Assembly: GCF_932294415.1 (NCBI RefSeq)
Contig: NC_065544.1
Span: 37,814,310-37,878,309 of the forward strand
DNA length: 64,000 nucleotides
Direction: 5' to 3'
DNA from: Quercus robur
Taxonomy: Eukaryota > Streptophyta > Magnoliopsida > Fagales > Fagaceae
Part shown: one piece after another, positions 23,064-33,659 of the stretch
Position numbering within the stretch: position 1 is the stretch's first letter
Layout of the letters: every line of letters starts with the position of its first letter
Position numbers and translations under genes: made by a program
The notes under the pieces: generated by a model
Seen by the model: the letters and a program-made list of their open reading frames with translations, nothing else
Database searches by the model: none
Told to the model about the DNA's origin: nothing

Positions 23064-25568
23064 ATGGGGGAAGAAGAAAAGAATTCTCTTGAGATTGAGT
23101 TTGAGAATCGACCCGCTATCTTCGTCCTTGGATCCTCCAATGTTGGCAAACGGACCCTCCTCTCCCGTATGTTCCTCTTTTCTTTTTCCAATTAAAAGAA
23201 ATTTTCTTTTGATGATAATGATATATATATATATATATATATATATAAATGGATTGAATCTGGTATTTTATCTTTACTATGTATCTCACTGCTTCCTTCT
23301 ATAATCAATCCATATTAATGATTTACTTAATATAAACCCTATACCTAACCTAACTGCTAATTCTTTTGCAAGATATTCTTTATTCTAGTCAAGTGGCTCA
23401 TTGATTTTGTATTTGAATCTATATTTTTGCCAATTAAGTTTTAAACCTATCTATCTGCATCAGTCAGTAGTCCTTGAACTCACTTGTTGTTTAAACTGAA
23501 TAACCAATCTACTAATGCTCCTAATTTAATCACTGCCTGATTAATTTTGGATGATTTCAATTGTATATTATCACTTGTTTTTAGGATTACTCTCTGTGGA
23601 TTTTGAAGAGGCTTCTGATTCATCGTCTGATTTTAGGATTACTCTCTGTGGATTTTGAAGAAGCTTCTGATTCATCGTCTCAACTTTGTTGCCATGGGTA
23701 ACATTCTTCTTCAACATTCTTACTCTATGTTACTTGTATTATTATTATTATTAATCTAAAAAGATTTGCTAGAACACAAATAAATGGTGCTTAATAGATA
23801 TTCATCAACAGCTGGACTATCAACACCAAGTACTACACGGCTGATGTTTCTGTATGGATGGCTCATCTTCATGATGCCTTCTCTATTGGGACATTGCCAA
23901 TGTTTAACCAGTTGGCTGCCTTGGTCATGGTTTTTGACATGAATGATGTTAGATTCTTTCCCTTTTCGCATCTTTACATTGCAAATTCTTTGATGTTTTA
24001 TGCCAGTGTGATTTTTTGATGCACTATATCTCTCTGTTCATTCGTTATGTGCAGTTATCATCTCTTGTTGCCCTTAAGGATTGGGTAGCTCGCACTGATA
24101 TTCAAAATTTTGAAATATTATTATGCATTGGCAACAAGGTGGATCTCCTTCCAGGGCATCCAGTTCATTCTGAATACAGAAGACACCTGCAGAAGCAGCT
24201 TGGAGATTCCTCTGCTGATCCTTATGCAGAGTCTACTGAATATGGAATTTCAGAAACTGAAGGAAGTAGTCTATTGGGTGACGAAGAACCTTCGTGCAAG
24301 ATTAGGAGGTCTTGTTTGGAATGGTGCACTCAACATAACATTGAATTTATTGAAGCTTGTGCTTCCAATGCTGATTTTGACAAGTGTAAACCCATTCTTT
24401 GCCTTTAGTTGCAATTAGCTATTTTGCATTCCTTATATTGCCTTTATATGTTGCAATTAAGCATGTATACAAAAAGGAGCAATTTGAGATACCTTGCTCA
24501 ATTGCAAAGATTTTTACTCAGTCATAAAGGTAATTTGCACTATTAGTTTTACTTCAAACTATAAAGCCATAAATTCTATAGAAACTGTACATGATATGAA
24601 AGACGACCATACTTTTGATGTTGCATGGACATCATATTTTGATTGAAGTTTTATTTTTTATATTGATAAAGAGGTTTACATAGTAGATGGAATTACATGT
24701 TTATTTTATATTGGAGTAAGAAAGAGCATGATGGGGTCTTCTCTACATAACTTGATGGTTTTTCAAAATATTAAGGGACTGAATTAGGTATAGATTATGT
24801 GGTTTCTTACATACGTACGTGCATACATGTATGTATGTGTTTGTGTTCAAACTTATATAAAGAAGTTGTTCTTGACAGGTTTATCAGTTGATGGTGATTC
24901 ACAAGGAGTTGAACGCCTCTATGGTGCTCTTTCGGCTCATATGTGGCCTGGAATGATTCTAAAATCTGGCAATAAAATAACTGAACCATCATTACCTGAA
25001 AAAGAAGGTTCCCCTCTCCCCTTCTAGAAAATTATAGAGTATTGCTATTCAATTTGAACTTTTATTTGCTAATTACATAGCTAAATTTTTTCATCCCCTC
25101 TTCTCAGAGTTATCTTCAGGAGAATCTGATTTTGAATTTGAGTATGAAATCCTCTCTGCTGGCTCAGCTGAACCATGGGATGACACAGATAAAGGATGGG
25201 TTTCTGCAAATGCTGTTACCCCATCCTCAGAGATGGCAGGGTTTGTTGCTCAAAATAGCTCTGTCGTTGAACGTGATCAAGAGAATGGAACCAGATCTGA
25301 TGAAGAAAAGCCTTCAACTTCAACGGCGTCATTGCAGGATGAGAATGACCAGGGTGTGATACCAAATGCATCTGAGCAAGCCACAGAGGTGGATGAGAGT
25401 GCACCTTTTGAATTAGAGGATTTGGAACAGTTGATGTCCGAGATAGGGAATGTGCGTGAAAGCTTGAGATTGATGCCTGATTTTCAGAGGAGGGAAATGG
25501 CAGCAAAGCTAGCCATGAAAATGGCTGCTATGTTTGGGGGTGAAAGTGATAATGATGAGGAAATTTGA
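23064..25568 (+). CDS. Alpha/gamma-adaptin-binding protein p34 (AAGAB) homologue
   Basis: Six coding exons (23064-23166, 23637-23697, 23812-23947, 24055-24385, 24879-25007, 25108-25568) join in frame to 406 residues. The N-terminal half is GTPase-like: a P-loop-like GSSNVGKRT (23-31), with Arg where Ser/Thr normally follows the Lys, and a G4-type NKVD (127-130). A long acidic linker leads to the conserved C-terminal helix region (ELEDLEQLMSEIGNVRESLR and FQRREMAAKLAMKMAAMFGG) typical of the family, and the protein ends DNDEEI. In animals AAGAB is a cytosolic chaperone for assembly of the AP-1 and AP-2 clathrin adaptors; a similar role in plants is inferred. A 52-bp tandem duplication spans the acceptor and start of exon 2: the second acceptor (AG at 23635-23636) keeps the frame, while the first leads to an early stop. 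Confidence 0.9.
23579..23682 (+). repeat. 52-bp tandem duplication across a splice acceptor
   Basis: Two adjacent 52-bp copies (from 23579 and 23631), with one clear substitution (GAGGCTTC / GAAGCTTC), each contain TTTTAG followed by the first bases of exon 2. Fifty-two is not a multiple of three, so the two acceptors put the downstream sequence in different frames. Confidence 0.95.
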
Positions 25569-26893
25569 TCAGGGAATGGGCTTACAATGCTTTGGACTTC
25601 ATTGAATTTTGTTCTTAGTGTCATTCATGATCTTATGTTGGGAGGACATGAGCTGTCTGTTTATGTACAAAGCATCTCCTGTGTTGCTATTCTGCTCTCT
25701 GATTCTCTTGTCACTGCACAACATGGTTAGTCATGGATTAATATGCCCGTGATGTGCTCAAAGAGTTAAAGCCCAGATTCTCCAAAACATTGATACAAAT
25801 ATAAATCCTTGTAGAGGTTGTGTGATAATAGTTAAATGCTTTCATATGTAGATTGACATTGATAAGAAAAATTAGCCAAATTTTGCTTGTCTTTAAATTG
25901 CCTGTATTGCCTCTGCATTTCCTGAGTTTTTGTGCATGAATTGATGATGAAAGAACTAAGGATATCTGTATTGCCTTATCATTCATTTTATCTAATACTG
26001 AATGTTTACCAGTTAGAGGTCCATCTCTAAAATTTTTTTCACTCTTCTATGTGCAAATCAAAATCAAGATTAGGTAGAGTGTTATTGTCTAATGTTTTAA
26101 TTATATCAGATAAAAGTAGGTTTAATGCTTGTAGTAGTGGAAGAGTGGTATTGAGATTAGTGGCTGAAAAGAGAAGTCAGAAGTCTGGTACTTTGGGAGT
26201 GGTAGGAGGAGACTAAGGTGAGAGAGTTAGCAAAATATTACAAAATGAGAGTGACATGAACAATAATTTGGAGTTTAGAGTGTAATATCTATTATCGAGT
26301 GCTCTTTTAATCATGGAGGCCAAGAAGAAGATATGGGGTGTAACATGCAGGCTATTGTATACAATGTTACTTGAAAACCGAGATTTTCACCCTTTTAGCT
26401 TTTGTGTTAAAGTGCCATGGGAGTGTTGTGTGAACTTTTTTTATGGAAATTTTGATGCCTGCAAAAAAATTCTACAAAAATTATTTAAAAAATTTAGATT
26501 GTCAAGTGTTGAGATTAATTGCCAATCTTCATTCTAGGCACAGCCGATTATATCAGGCCATCACAGATATACAGAATAGGACTGTTATTATATTCATTAC
26601 GACTATTTTCAACCATCTATATTGTGGCCCAACCTAAGCAACCAGCTTGAAATTTAGGCCACGTTTGGCCTGGGCACAATTAATCAACTAGTTCAAGTCA
26701 AGTTGAACCTCTCATTGTAGTCCATTCATTTAATGGGCCCATAATAATGATAGTTAACGTGTCATTAAAATTGGTTTCAACCAGTTAGTCAGTTACGAGT
26801 AAATTGTGAAGTTCATAATCCTAGTCTTTTGGGCCTATTAGTTTAACAATTCTCCCATAACTTGTCTTAGAAATCTCAAAGGAGAATAGAAGG

Positions 26894-26930
<37 letters not shown>

Positions 26931-27516
26931 GGCTCATTTCGTTGACATCATCCTCTCTATTTCACTTGAAATAGATCAAAGCAATTTCATTATTCACTAA
27001 ATTGTATAAAGTGTCACGTTATTTAAAAATATTAATAATGTAATATTTGATATTCCTTTATATTGAAATATATAAATTGAATCATAAAATGAATACATTT
27101 CAAATTGAGAGAATCTTATTACCATTTTTTTTGGGAGGAGAAATTATGGATTGAATGTAGAAGGAGTCTTGTAACTTAATTGACATCTCTTAATGTAATA
27201 AAAAAAAAAAAAAAAACATAGTTTTAGAGTATAAAGCAAAGCGTATTTCGTACAGGCTATTGTAACTTGATTATATACAAACAATGAGCAAGCTGTACGA
27301 GGAATTAAACAAAGTAGCTAGAGATCTGTATTTGCTCTCTAATCACACAATTTCCTTATCTGTATTTGAATTGGTTAATTGAACTTCGTTTGTTTGGATC
27401 AAGGGCACGACACTGCCTTTGTAGTTTGTAGCTAAGGGTCTTTCCTTTTCTGCATGTTTAACGGCTGAGTCTTGATTTTCTGATTTCACACTCACCCTCA
27501 AATTGGGAGGAGTTCA
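25569..27516. other. p34 3' region and intergenic DNA
   Basis: The first few hundred bases should be the 3' untranslated region of the p34 gene. The rest is AT-rich with a long A run near 26899-26926. No gene recognised. Confidence 0.5.
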
Positions 27517-27665
27517 TGGAAATATGACCAGTTTATTGCAAAGGGTGTTGAACTGAGTTTTATGCATTAGTTTGGTAAGAATATCAGCAAGGTTGCTATG
27601 GAAGGGGACAAACAGAAGCTGTGAGGAACTCGAGAGCTACTCTTTCTTTCACAAAAGATGTTTTA
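27517..27665 (-). pseudogene. Ty1/copia RNase H 3'-end relic
   Basis: On the minus strand the frame reads FVPFHSNLADILTKLMH and then KTQFNTLCNKL before a stop. This matches the conserved end of copia RNase H (..VADIFTK.. then ..F..L..KL). The preceding segment (KTSFVKERVALEF) is in another frame, so a frameshift is present. Sequence on the lower-coordinate side may be leftover LTR, but no LTR pair was found. Confidence 0.65.
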
Positions 27666-27782
27666 TGTTGTTAATATAAAATTAATCACATTCGTTGCAA
27701 TGTCAGTTTGTAAATTTTTTTTGTAGTAAAATTGATTGTTTTAACATTTATCTTATGTAAAATGACTAATGTATCATTTCTT

Positions 27783-27814
<32 letters not shown>

Positions 27815-28095
27815 TCATGTTTTGTAGTATAATTGTACTAGTTTTAGCAGCTTTCTAATGTAAAATTATTAATGCATCAATTTTTTTTTTCTTATTACTC
27901 TAAATGTCTAACATCATACTTTTAACAACTTAAGGAAAAGCGCTAATCTCATATGCGATATATACTTCAAAAGGATTAGCTTAGTCACAAACTCACAATT
28001 ACGACTTCTTGTAGTTCTTTAGAGTGCCCAAATTTGAACCAATATATCCCAATGTGAGACTCAGCAAATACACACACAACAAATACTCTCAATTA
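27666..28095. other. Intergenic, AT-rich
   Basis: T-rich tracts and no gene. A block at about 27940-28030 (AAAAGGATTAGCTTAGTCAC) is repeated in diverged form at about 28380-28460, so the 28-kb repeat region is a composite duplication. Confidence 0.5.
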
Positions 28096-28377
28096 ATTTA
28101 ATGTTGGTATGTGGCATTATAATCTCTCCCACTTAAATTTACGGCATCCTTGTTAAGGTTCACGTTGTAGGCTAATATCTTCGAGCCTATAGGTGCTTGC
28201 TTGGTTGACTTTGATATATTTTTAACGACCTAATTATAATTCAATATCAGTATGCAGCATGATAATCTCCCTCTATTATATCTTTGGCGTCCTCGTTAAG
28301 GTTCACATTGTAGGACAATATTTTCAAGCCTATAGGTGGTTACCTAGTATAGTTTTGATATATTTGTGATGATTTAA
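28096..28377. repeat. ~140-bp tandem duplication
   Basis: Two diverged copies (about 28096-28233 and 28234-28377) share AT(A/G)ATAATCTC, CGTTAAGGTTCACATTGTAGG-like strings (both contain GTTAAGGTTCAC), AGCCTATAGGTG and TTTTGATATATTT. Confidence 0.75.
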
Positions 28378-28527
28378 GAGTAAGTATTAGTCACATTTGC
28401 GCTACACTCTAAAAGGATTAGTCTAGTCACGATTTAGATTTTTTGTAGTTGTTTATAAACTCAGGTAAACTTGGTTTATGCTCAATGACGGACTAAGCAC
28501 ACACCCACACAACACATACTTAACTAA

Positions 28528-28968
28528 TCTATATATATAATAATAATAATAATAATAAGTAAATCTGAGAGAAACTCAAATTAAAATTCCAAATTAGAGT
28601 TTCAATTTTGCGCCATATGTCCTAAATTATTTATTCTAGAAGAGTTTTATTTTTTAATTTTGAAATCAAATGTGGTACCACATAATAAATATTCATCAAA
28701 GTGAGTTATTAAGTACAAAAATCAAAGAGTCAAGAATAAATGAATTGTAAAAAAAAAAAAAAAAAAAAAAGTGCTTCACAATATTATTTTTTTAAAATGG
28801 ATAATTTACATTTTATACTTAATTATATCCTTACAAAATTTTTCAAAGAGTTAACAAAATATAAAAATGACTATCAGTAGTATTTTAATTATATATATAG
28901 AATTATATTAAGTATCTTATTGTATATTTTTAAGTGTATCCATATATATGCATGGGGTTACAAGCTAG
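28528..28968 (+). mobile_element. Putative short non-autonomous Helitron
   Basis: It starts A|TC followed by TATATATATAATAATAA. It ends with a hairpin-forming string (CCATATATATGCATGG, 28940-28955), then GGTTACAAG and CTAG (28965-28968), with T next. This fits Helitron insertion between A and T, a 3' hairpin and a CTRR terminus. There is no coding capacity in 441 bp. The evidence is structural only. Confidence 0.5.
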
Positions 28969-29489
28969 TATAATATTAATAATACAGGATATCATAATAA
29001 TTCATTAAATTAGAGTGTACTTAAGGATTTATTTCTAAATCTAGAAAAGTAGTTCTCTTTCATAAAAGTTTTATAATCTTTTACAAAACCGAAACCCCTT
29101 TTTTATTTTGTATTTAGAGAATTAGAAATAGGGACAATACATTTTTATTTTTTAGAAGAAAGAAAATTTGTGGTTTCTACTGTTATGATTTTTTTTCTCT
29201 TAATCTTTCTTATTTATTGACTAGGATATATGTATATCTATAAAATGGAATAGAGGGAGTATTGGTGATGACCTCTCGTTATAGCTAAAATGTTAGTGCA
29301 CTTGTTTATAAAAGCATGATCAATGCAGCTATTGGGGAATGTCTTGAATGGTTCCTGCAATCGTTGGGATGTTCAATAAGATGATTAGAATGGTTTTGAT
29401 GAAGCCTTAGATGGAATATTCTGGCATTAAGTTCATCATGCAGATTAGAAATTTCTGTCTACTACCAATATAAAACTATCATTCAAAGG
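28969..29489. other. Intergenic, no gene seen
   Basis: AT-rich, with no recognisable frame on either strand until the RNase H relic that follows. Confidence 0.5.
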
Positions 29490-29660
29490 CCATCTCTTTA
29501 CTCCAATACTGGCAGTAAAGCCTGTAGACGCAGAATATCCTTTGATCCATTTTCCTTCACTGTCCCAATATAAACCTTCACACTCGCCAACCCAAATTGC
29601 CTAAAGCAGAATCTGTTCAATTTCACCCATCCCTCTCTTTGCTTATTCCACCTTTCGGGG
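29490..29660 (-). pseudogene. LINE-type RNase H (RVT_3-like) relic
   Basis: On the minus strand one frame reads WNKQREGWVKLN and, after a frameshift, another reads DSEGKWIKGYSASTGFTAS. Both are hallmark strings of the RNase H-like domain of plant non-LTR retroelements (GWVKLNTDG... then DSEGKWI.GFS). Stops and frameshifts make it non-functional, and the rest of the element is not visible. Confidence 0.6.
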
Positions 29661-29924
29661 TTTACTTCAACTTGTTTGAACCAAGTTGTTCATCACAACA
29701 GCAAGAAAAGTTCACCATTCGAACAAAACAATGGATATACTTACATGTGTTCATGATTGCAAATTGGTTTTGTGAGCAATACAATAAAAGGAAATCATTT
29801 TTCTTCTCTTAAAATTTATTTTACCATTGTAAGCAGGGTTTTGTTGCGCGCAGATTATTTATTCGACAACAAGAGATTTTAATAATCAAATCAATTGACA
29901 CACTAATACAAAATGTGAAATCTT

Positions 29925-30180
29925 TTGAAGTGAAGATCTTAAGCCATTTCTTTTATAAGCAAGTATTTTTAAAATACGAATCAAGTGATTCTTTCATCAG
30001 CTACTGCTATTGACAATTTTTCTGATGAACAAAGTTTTTCTCATGTAATCTATTGAAGTGAAGATCTTAAGCCATTTCTCTTATAAGCAAGTGTTTTTAA
30101 AATATGAATCAAGTGATTCTTTCATCATCAGCTACTACTATTGACAATTTTTGTGATGAACAAGTTTTTCTCATGTAATT
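29925..30180. repeat. 128-bp tandem duplication
   Basis: Two copies (about 29925-30052 and 30053-30180) share GAAGATCTTAAGCCATTTCT, AATCAAGTGATTCTTTCATC and GTTTTTCTCATGTAAT with few changes. Confidence 0.9.
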
Positions 30181-32081
30181 TAAAGTGGCACACGTGCGCA
30201 TGTAAACTCTGCCATCCAAGGCTATTCCAACTCTTCTCACTAGAGGTCGGTGGCTCACAATAGTTGACCTTGTCACCGACTCCTAGAGAGAGTAATCGAG
30301 TACCATTGACGGTGGCAATTTAAGCTCTGCATTTTCATGTGTATATTACAAAAGCAAAAATTTCTTCAAGAATAGCATGCAATATTTATGTTAAACGAAA
30401 AGAAAGCCTAGTTTTTCTTTGTCATTAAGATGAAGATGGTTTTTAACCCTAAACTCGAATATACTGTCACCAAAAATAAATAAATAATAATCCACCTAAG
30501 ATGGCACCTTTTTCATTTTCTTCTGCATCTTTTAAACTGTATTCTTTACACCAACTCCTTTACCACTACCACCTAAATTAGGTGACGCTTTTTTCTTATT
30601 TTCTTTACTTTTTTAACCCAGAAAACTAGACTTTACTTTCATCACACTTTACCCTATAAAACCAAATTACAAACGTTTAGAAAAGAACCTAACTGGGGCA
30701 GTAATCAATAGCTTATAATGGAAAATCCAACAATATGCCAAAATTCAAAAGGTTAAAGAGGGACGTTTGAGAGTGTAGGGTCCCAAATGCTGGATATCAT
30801 GGTTGTTTCAAAAGACAAACGTTGAAGTTCTTGTGACTACTATTAGAGTAGGAACATAGTTGGGTTTGGCATGTGAGCACTAGTAGCCATCAACAACAAC
30901 GAAAAAAGAATAAGAACAAAGCCATGTGAATCCATGGTTTTATTCCAAAAACATGTGACTAGTACTGTTTTTATCTTCTAAATTTTCAAGCCACAAAAAC
31001 TCTTGCTCCACTCTTTTTAAGTAGGTCCTTTAATAGAGAGAGAGAGAGAGAACTCCTGCTTATTACTACTTTGATAGCATATATGCCATAATTCTATTGT
31101 AGACCCCTGGCTTGCACGCGGGGCCTTTGTGTGTATCAATCTTTGTCAGTCCTAGGTCAAACCAACTCAAACACCTCCATTTACCTCTCTATACAGATAT
31201 AATTTCACGCACACTCACTTCAAAGTAGGAAAATTATTAACAAAACATTCCTGTTATCTTACTTGAATACAACCCTTTCTTTCTTTTTTGTTGACCCACG
31301 TTTCTGACTCCTCTAACTTTCAACTAAGCTTATTATAGCATTTAATTGCGTTCAGGGCTGGTCTATCGTCTATCATCTATGTACTACAAAAGTTCAGCAA
31401 TTCCAAAACCAGCCAACTAGGCCAATTTAAAGCCTCACATCTAGGATCCCTGTCAAACACTTCAACGTTCAAAATCTGATATTCAGGGAAAGCAACAAGC
31501 AATGAAACATGTGTCACACCCAACCCAAGTATTCAAAAAGAAAAAAAACTTTGATTTTAGATTTGCATATTGCTCAATTTGCTCAATTACCAAAACACTT
31601 TCTTTCCCCATAATGCCTTATCTTCCCATTTGCATTATTAGTAGAAGTGTCTATCATCAACAAGTGGTGGCAATGGCAATGAACATTCATTCTCCATATC
31701 AATCCCACACCCAATAAGCATAAAGATTCCACAAAACAAATGAACCACCAACCACACACTAATCACCATTATCAGTCTATCAATACAACACAAAACAAAA
31801 CAAAATGGCCCCCACTAAGTAAAGAATTTTAAATATAATAAAAGCACAAAAACAAGAACAGATCTATCTTTTCATTTGCTTTTCAACTTTCCAACAAAAA
31901 TTCTTACATACAAAATTACATACAGAATTACAATTCACTATATACTAATCTAAAACCTCAATTATCATCTTTTTTTTTTCCAATTTTTTCTTATACTAAC
32001 AACAAAGAAAAATTGAGACCGGATTGACAAAAAAAAAAAAAAAAAAAAAAAACATAATCTTAATTTTATTTTTTTTTCATT
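30181..32081. other. Intergenic and 3' flank of the U-box gene
   Basis: AT-rich, with a short (GA)n tract near 31036. Bases just below 32082 should be the 3' untranslated region of the minus-strand U-box gene. The open frames here lack recognisable features. Confidence 0.5.
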
Positions 32082-33335
32082 CTAAGAACAACAAAACCGT
32101 ATCACAACTTCACTGCAAGGAAAATCGTCCGAATTTCCGATAGAATCTTCGGGCCACGAATCCCGAAGAAGCTTCAATAACAGCTGAGCCTTTCTCTTCG
32201 CTCTGTCCGTACAATCACTTTGTACTAACAATAGCAACTGAGTTAGTACTCCTGCGGCCACCGCGTCTCTCTGGCTCATCTCCGATTCGGAGCAGAGCGA
32301 GAGAAGAGCTCCCGCCGCGTATTCGGTTGCGCGGTCCGAGATCTTCAGTATTATCTTCACCAGTAGAGGAACGGTGAGCGCGTGCGCCGCGAAGGCTGCG
32401 CATCCTGCGGGAACTCGACACAGTAATTCGATTGTTGCGAGAGCTCTCTCCGCGTCGCATTTTTCAAAATCGGATAACCGGTCGATTAGAGTCTCGGCTG
32501 CTCCGGCTGAGACGGCTTTGGTGCGAGTCTGCTTCACCAAGCACAAGGCGAATAAGGCTTTGACGCCGATTTTGAGTGCGCGCGGATACGAAGAGATTGG
32601 ATTCTTCATGATTTCGATCACGCCTTCGAAGATTTCGTCGACATTGCTGACTTGAGCTCGGAGCTCCGGCGACCGAGTCCCGGCGACGACGATTTCGATC
32701 AACGCGGCCGAGTTGATTCGGACATCGATCGAGGAATGGAAAAGCAAGCGCGATAAGTAAGCGATTCGGTCCGAATCGGAAACAACCGAAACGCACTCCG
32801 ATTCACCGAGCGGGAACATGACGAGCAGCGCGAGCGACTCGTGGCTCAACTCGGAGTCCATATTGGCGAACACAACTTGCAGAAGTATTTCCCGCGCGTT
32901 GAGAGAGGAAATAACGGAACGATTCTTATCCGAGTCACGAGCGAGTCCCCTGAGCCGACGAAGCGCGGTGAGGCGCGAGTGAGTCGCGTTGGACTCGGAC
33001 GAAGCCTGAGTGAGCAGCGAGCGAACCAACGCCGGGTCAGCAGGCTGTTTGGGAGTGGGAATACGCTCAACCCCAAGAGAGCGGTTAGCGACACACCAAT
33101 CCTGGATAAGGCGACGGAGAGTATGGTTGGGGATAAGAGTAAAGTCGGTGAGTGGAGCTCGTGTAACCGGACACGTAGTATTGCCGGTAGCGACCCAAGA
33201 CTCGATGCTAGCTCGGTCGTAAGTCTGACCGGTACTGACGGTGACCGGGTCACACATAAGCTCGAGCGAAATCGGACACCTGAAATGGTATGGAATCTGA
33301 ACCCCCAAATCCAACGGCTCTAAACTCCCAGGCAT
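32082..33335 (-). CDS. PUB26: U-box/ARM E3 ubiquitin ligase, PUB25/PUB26-like
   Basis: A single uninterrupted 417-codon frame with no introns, GC-rich compared with its surroundings. It starts MPGSLEPLDLGVQIPYHFRC; residues about 14-88 form the U-box (CPISLELMCDPVTV, GQTYDRASIESW, TCPVTRAPL, LIPNHTLRRLIQDWC), which binds the E2. The link IPTPKQPADP is typical of the PUB20-PUB29 group. Residues about 100-400 are ARM-type helices (for example LTALRRLRGLARDSDKNR and SDRATEYAAGALLSLC). It ends with a KAQLLLKLLRDSWPEDS block, as in Arabidopsis PUB25/26, which act in the cytosol in immune and cold signalling (BIK1 and MYB15 turnover). Length and intronless structure fit the group. Whether it is closer to PUB25 or PUB26 cannot be settled by eye. 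A TATA-like string lies about 310 bp upstream. Confidence 0.93.
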   Translation of the reverse strand: MPGSLEPLDLGVQIPYHFRCPISLELMCDPVTVSTGQTYDRASIESWVATGNTTCPVTRAPLTDFTLIPNHTLRRLIQDWCVANRSLGVERIPTPKQPADPALVRSLLTQASSESNATHSRLTALRRLRGLARDSDKNRSVISSLNAREILLQVVFANMDSELSHESLALLVMFPLGESECVSVVSDSDRIAYLSRLLFHSSIDVRINSAALIEIVVAGTRSPELRAQVSNVDEIFEGVIEIMKNPISSYPRALKIGVKALFALCLVKQTRTKAVSAGAAETLIDRLSDFEKCDAERALATIELLCRVPAGCAAFAAHALTVPLLVKIILKISDRATEYAAGALLSLCSESEMSQRDAVAAGVLTQLLLLVQSDCTDRAKRKAQLLLKLLRDSWPEDSIGNSDDFPCSEVVIRFCCS

Positions 33336-33585
33336 TTTGGAAATTACTACTCAGTGGGCTGGTTTTGAATAGAAAGAGTTTTGTTTGTGTTGTGTGTTTG
33401 ATAGTACCAAAAGTGTTAATTCTAAGAAATGCTAAATCTGAGAGCTCTGCAAATTCTCTTTTAACTTTGTTACGCTTTGCTTTCTCTTATACGAAATGAA
33501 AAGAAAACATAGGGACATACCCAACAGCTGGAGGGACTAACCTGACCAGACCCTGTCTTTCCCTGCCCTTATCTGACTCTTTTAG

Positions 33586-33597
33586 CCACACGTGTGG
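33586..33597. promoter_or_regulatory. Palindromic G-box upstream of the U-box gene
   Basis: CCACACGTGTGG is a perfect 12-bp palindrome holding CACGTG, a bZIP/bHLH site, about 250 bp before the start codon and downstream of the TATA-like string. It may lie in the leader or core promoter. Confidence 0.5.
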
Positions 33598-33638
33598 TGC
33601 CCATTTTAACTTGAGGACCTAACCCTGGTTAAGGGGAA

Positions 33639-33652
33639 AAATATATATATAG
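33639..33652 (-). promoter_or_regulatory. TATA-like element of the U-box gene
   Basis: On the minus strand CCTATATATATATTTTT lies about 310 bp before the ATG. It is a plausible TATA box, which would give a leader of about 270 bp. In AT-rich DNA such strings also arise by chance. Confidence 0.4.
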
Positions 33653-33659
33653 GTTGGTC

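Noticed and set aside
24016..25027. Separate short genes suggested by isolated open frames
   Set aside because: They are exons 4 and 5 of the p34 gene read past their splice donors; joined at GT-AG borders they form one protein.
32215..33323. Several open frames antisense and out of frame to the U-box gene
   Set aside because: Shadows of a GC-rich coding frame; only the 417-codon frame has conserved domains.
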